Source of the DNA: Branchiostoma lanceolatum
Lineage: Eukaryota > Chordata > Leptocardii > Amphioxiformes > Branchiostomatidae
Assembly (NCBI RefSeq): GCF_035083965.1
Contig: NC_089740.1
Span: forward strand, 13,441,052 to 13,505,051
Length of the DNA: 64,000 nt
Direction of reading: 5' to 3'
Below the pieces are notes generated by a model. That model was not told the DNA's origin. It saw nothing but the letters and a program-made list of their open reading frames with translations, and made no database searches. Shown piece by piece: positions 62,071-64,000 of the stretch (its first letter is position 1; each line of letters starts with the position of its first letter). The position numbers and the translations under genes were made by a program.

Positions 62071-64000
62071 TGTTTGTGGGACGTCTTCCACCGGCGGAGC
62101 TTACTGAACTGTTAAATAATGACTGGGCGGATGGTTTAAACGCTTATTCTCTCCTACATTCCCTTCAACTCTTTTACTTTCCATTTGTCGTGACTGTTGT
62201 GGTTGTCTTTTCTTTGATACAGTCTCAAACTTTACGTTAATGGGTGTGTGTGTTCTATATCTCTGCATATGTAAGATACCCACAAGGCCACGGGATGTCT
62301 TCACCTGTTTCTCTTAATTCTACCACCTGTTTAGTCTCGATTCTTCACCTAAGCTAGGAATGATTCGATTAGAATTTAACACATTTCTTCTCAACGCGGG
62401 TAGCCTTAAGAATATGCAAAATTTAGTGTTTCCTTGGCGTCTCGACTCGAGCATTCTTGTATTTGAAGACTATATAGAACGGTGCTTCTTTTTGAACTGG
62501 AAGAACTAGACAAACCTAATTAACCACAGAATTTGCCGCCATTTCAAAAACCTCACACGCATGCGCCTATAATCTTGGCCAGACTTGGTCGTACACGAGT
62601 ACAGGTGAGTCGCGTTGAATTTCTTTCTCTATTATTGAACCTCTATCACAGGGACTACCAGCAGTTGTTAGTATCAAGTGACGGGTACATATAACAAGTG
62701 AAATAAAGGTTAAGACAATAAGGAAACGCAGGCAAGTGATATTCGGTGACACAAAACACATACAGCGTAGAAAAATTCGTTTTTTAATCGTTGAGCGCTC
62801 TGTCGAATCGCCCGGTCGCCCGCGGGTCCAGTGAACCCGCGCCCGTACACGTAACAAACTAGCGACGAGTTTTACTTAGTTATCGTATGCGTAATACTAA
62901 AAATCATCGCGACCCTGTATGTCATGACTTAACCAGCTAAATTGACGAGTTTGTGCACAAAAACATCGACAATTCGGAACAATATTTGGAGGCTATTTAC
63001 CCCAAGTTTACCGGGATTCGAAGAAGGTCCTTGAATTAACCTGCATAGTCTCGTGTCAGGAAATATATATAAGCTTCAAGTCAACCAGTCTCCTGCAAAT
63101 TTTAAATCAACCATCATATTTTTGTGAGCGACGTCTTTTCGAGCATAAGACGGGATTTTACCACTTGCATTCGACTGTCTTTTTGTCACTTCAAATGCTA
63201 CACGTGAGCACAGGATCAGGATTGTTTGATTCGATCAAAATGGTGAATTTCTTCTGTACTATAAGCCGATATAAAAGCCCTTCGGTGTGTGAACACACCA
63301 GCTTCGGTGTCGGTTTAGCCGGTATATGAAACCTAACCCGAGTGTCATCCTGTTTCAGTTCCAAACTTCTGTATATAGCCGATATAACCACCCTTTAGTG
63401 TACTAAACACACAAACTTCTGAATAGCCGGTATTACCGCCCCTCGGCGTAACGCACATTTTTGTTATTCGTTGCTAAATTATATCTTTTACATCCACGTT
63501 GTGTCGATAATGCTGTGTTCTAACACAGGGATTTGAAATTCCAACACCTGGCGGGATCGTCACGAGAACGTGCTAGCTTGTCGGTCCTAATTCCACCGCT
63601 GTCACAACTTGTTCTTTGATTATCTCAGCCGCGAAATCACGGCATTCTTTATTTGTATTTATTACATCTGTAACTTTATCAGTTTCAACTTCGAAATTTG
63701 AAAACCGCGAAGACCTCCTCTCCCCTCTCGCCGCGAAATGAGATTAAGTCCATCAAGAATGCACGGATCTTACTCGAGACCGTTTGTGAAAATGTTTGAT
63801 GAAGACCGCACCCTTGTTTTCTGACACTGGGCAGGGCAAGGGAAGGCCTAGGGCTCAAAGTCGAAGCTCGCAGATTTTTTCGCCGCCGTAAAACTTGTTG
63901 TTGTTGTCCTTGTTTAACATCTATAAATATCGCTAGACGTGGTCTCTTGGTGCTGTGTGTTACGCTTGGTTCAAAACTCGGATCATGATTGGGAAACCCT
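62071..64000. other. No supported gene; short degenerate repeats at 63.26-63.45 kb
   Basis: No splice-supported coding sequence. At 63265, 63318, 63376 and 63424 the words agccgatata / agccggtata recur with nearby cttcggtgt or cctcggcgta, a degenerate repeat of roughly 55 bp. GATATAAAAG at 63269-63278 resembles a TATA box. A 28-codon frame at 63738-63824 (MRLSPSRMHG...) could be a first exon but nothing supports it. Confidence 0.3.

Noticed and set aside
63738-63824. 28-codon frame MRLSPSRMHGSYSRPFVKM...
   Set aside because: Could be a first exon running out of the window, but there is no homology or clear donor to support it.

Overview
This is animal nuclear DNA, most likely from a cephalochordate (amphioxus, Branchiostoma). 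The inference rests on a zinc-finger gene whose fingers alternate between CDQCDYSAA and CGECGYRTA types (a style I associate with Branchiostoma gene models), intron-containing orthologues of human GTF2A2 and TTC38, and very dense, recent transposon activity. No prokaryotic gene organisation is present. Species and chromosome cannot be fixed from the sequence alone.

Layout. 1-4345: graveyard of retroelement pieces (SINE, retropepsin fragment, two minus-strand pieces of a non-LTR reverse transcriptase). 4346-18446: one 14.1-kb tandem satellite of 104-bp units (about 135), very CpG-rich, each unit carrying two dyad symmetries, with exact 52-bp half-units and kilobase-scale higher-order repeats. 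18447-20797: AT-rich DNA, a diverged duplicate of the 36-kb region, and a coding block related to the last exon of the gene at 30-36 kb. 20798-27916: an almost intact Gypsy-type LTR retrotransposon on the minus strand (gag, pol, 433-bp LTRs differing at one base, 4-bp target duplication). 28-36 kb: a possible small secreted-protein gene and a predicted three-exon gene with fourteen 9-residue NPENGAQPP-like repeats; its second intron holds three tandem-repeat arrays and a SINE. 36-39 kb: duplicated and transposon-derived DNA.

39.0-45.9 kb (minus) is a TTC38-like gene that looks broken: a LINE sits inside a coding exon, internal exons were not found, and frame problems are visible. Divergently, 46.56-50.2 kb (plus) holds all four coding exons of GTF2A2 (TFIIA gamma), with one extra C in exon 2. 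Both genes carry partial copies of their own exons just 5' of the real exon. GTF2A2 intron 1 contains an unusual 1.84-kb element with terminal inverted repeats and two clusters of CAGCACTGG/CCAGTGCTG hairpins. 51-56 kb: an orphan acidic C-terminal exon, tandem repeats, a 5'-truncated LINE with an 11-bp target duplication, an orphan sulfatase exon and a TTAA-flanked element. 58.05-59.62 kb (minus) is an 18-finger C2H2 gene, its 5' side invaded by MITEs. 61.6-64 kb: a SINE and sequence in which no gene could be supported.

The most noteworthy items are the dyad/half-unit satellite with an inverted diverged copy beside it, the young LTR element with a GGGAAAC slippery site at the gag stop inserted in a coding exon of a repeat-protein family, the exon 'echoes' in TTC38 and GTF2A2, and the hairpin-array element. 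All calls are by eye; no database search or alignment software was used.
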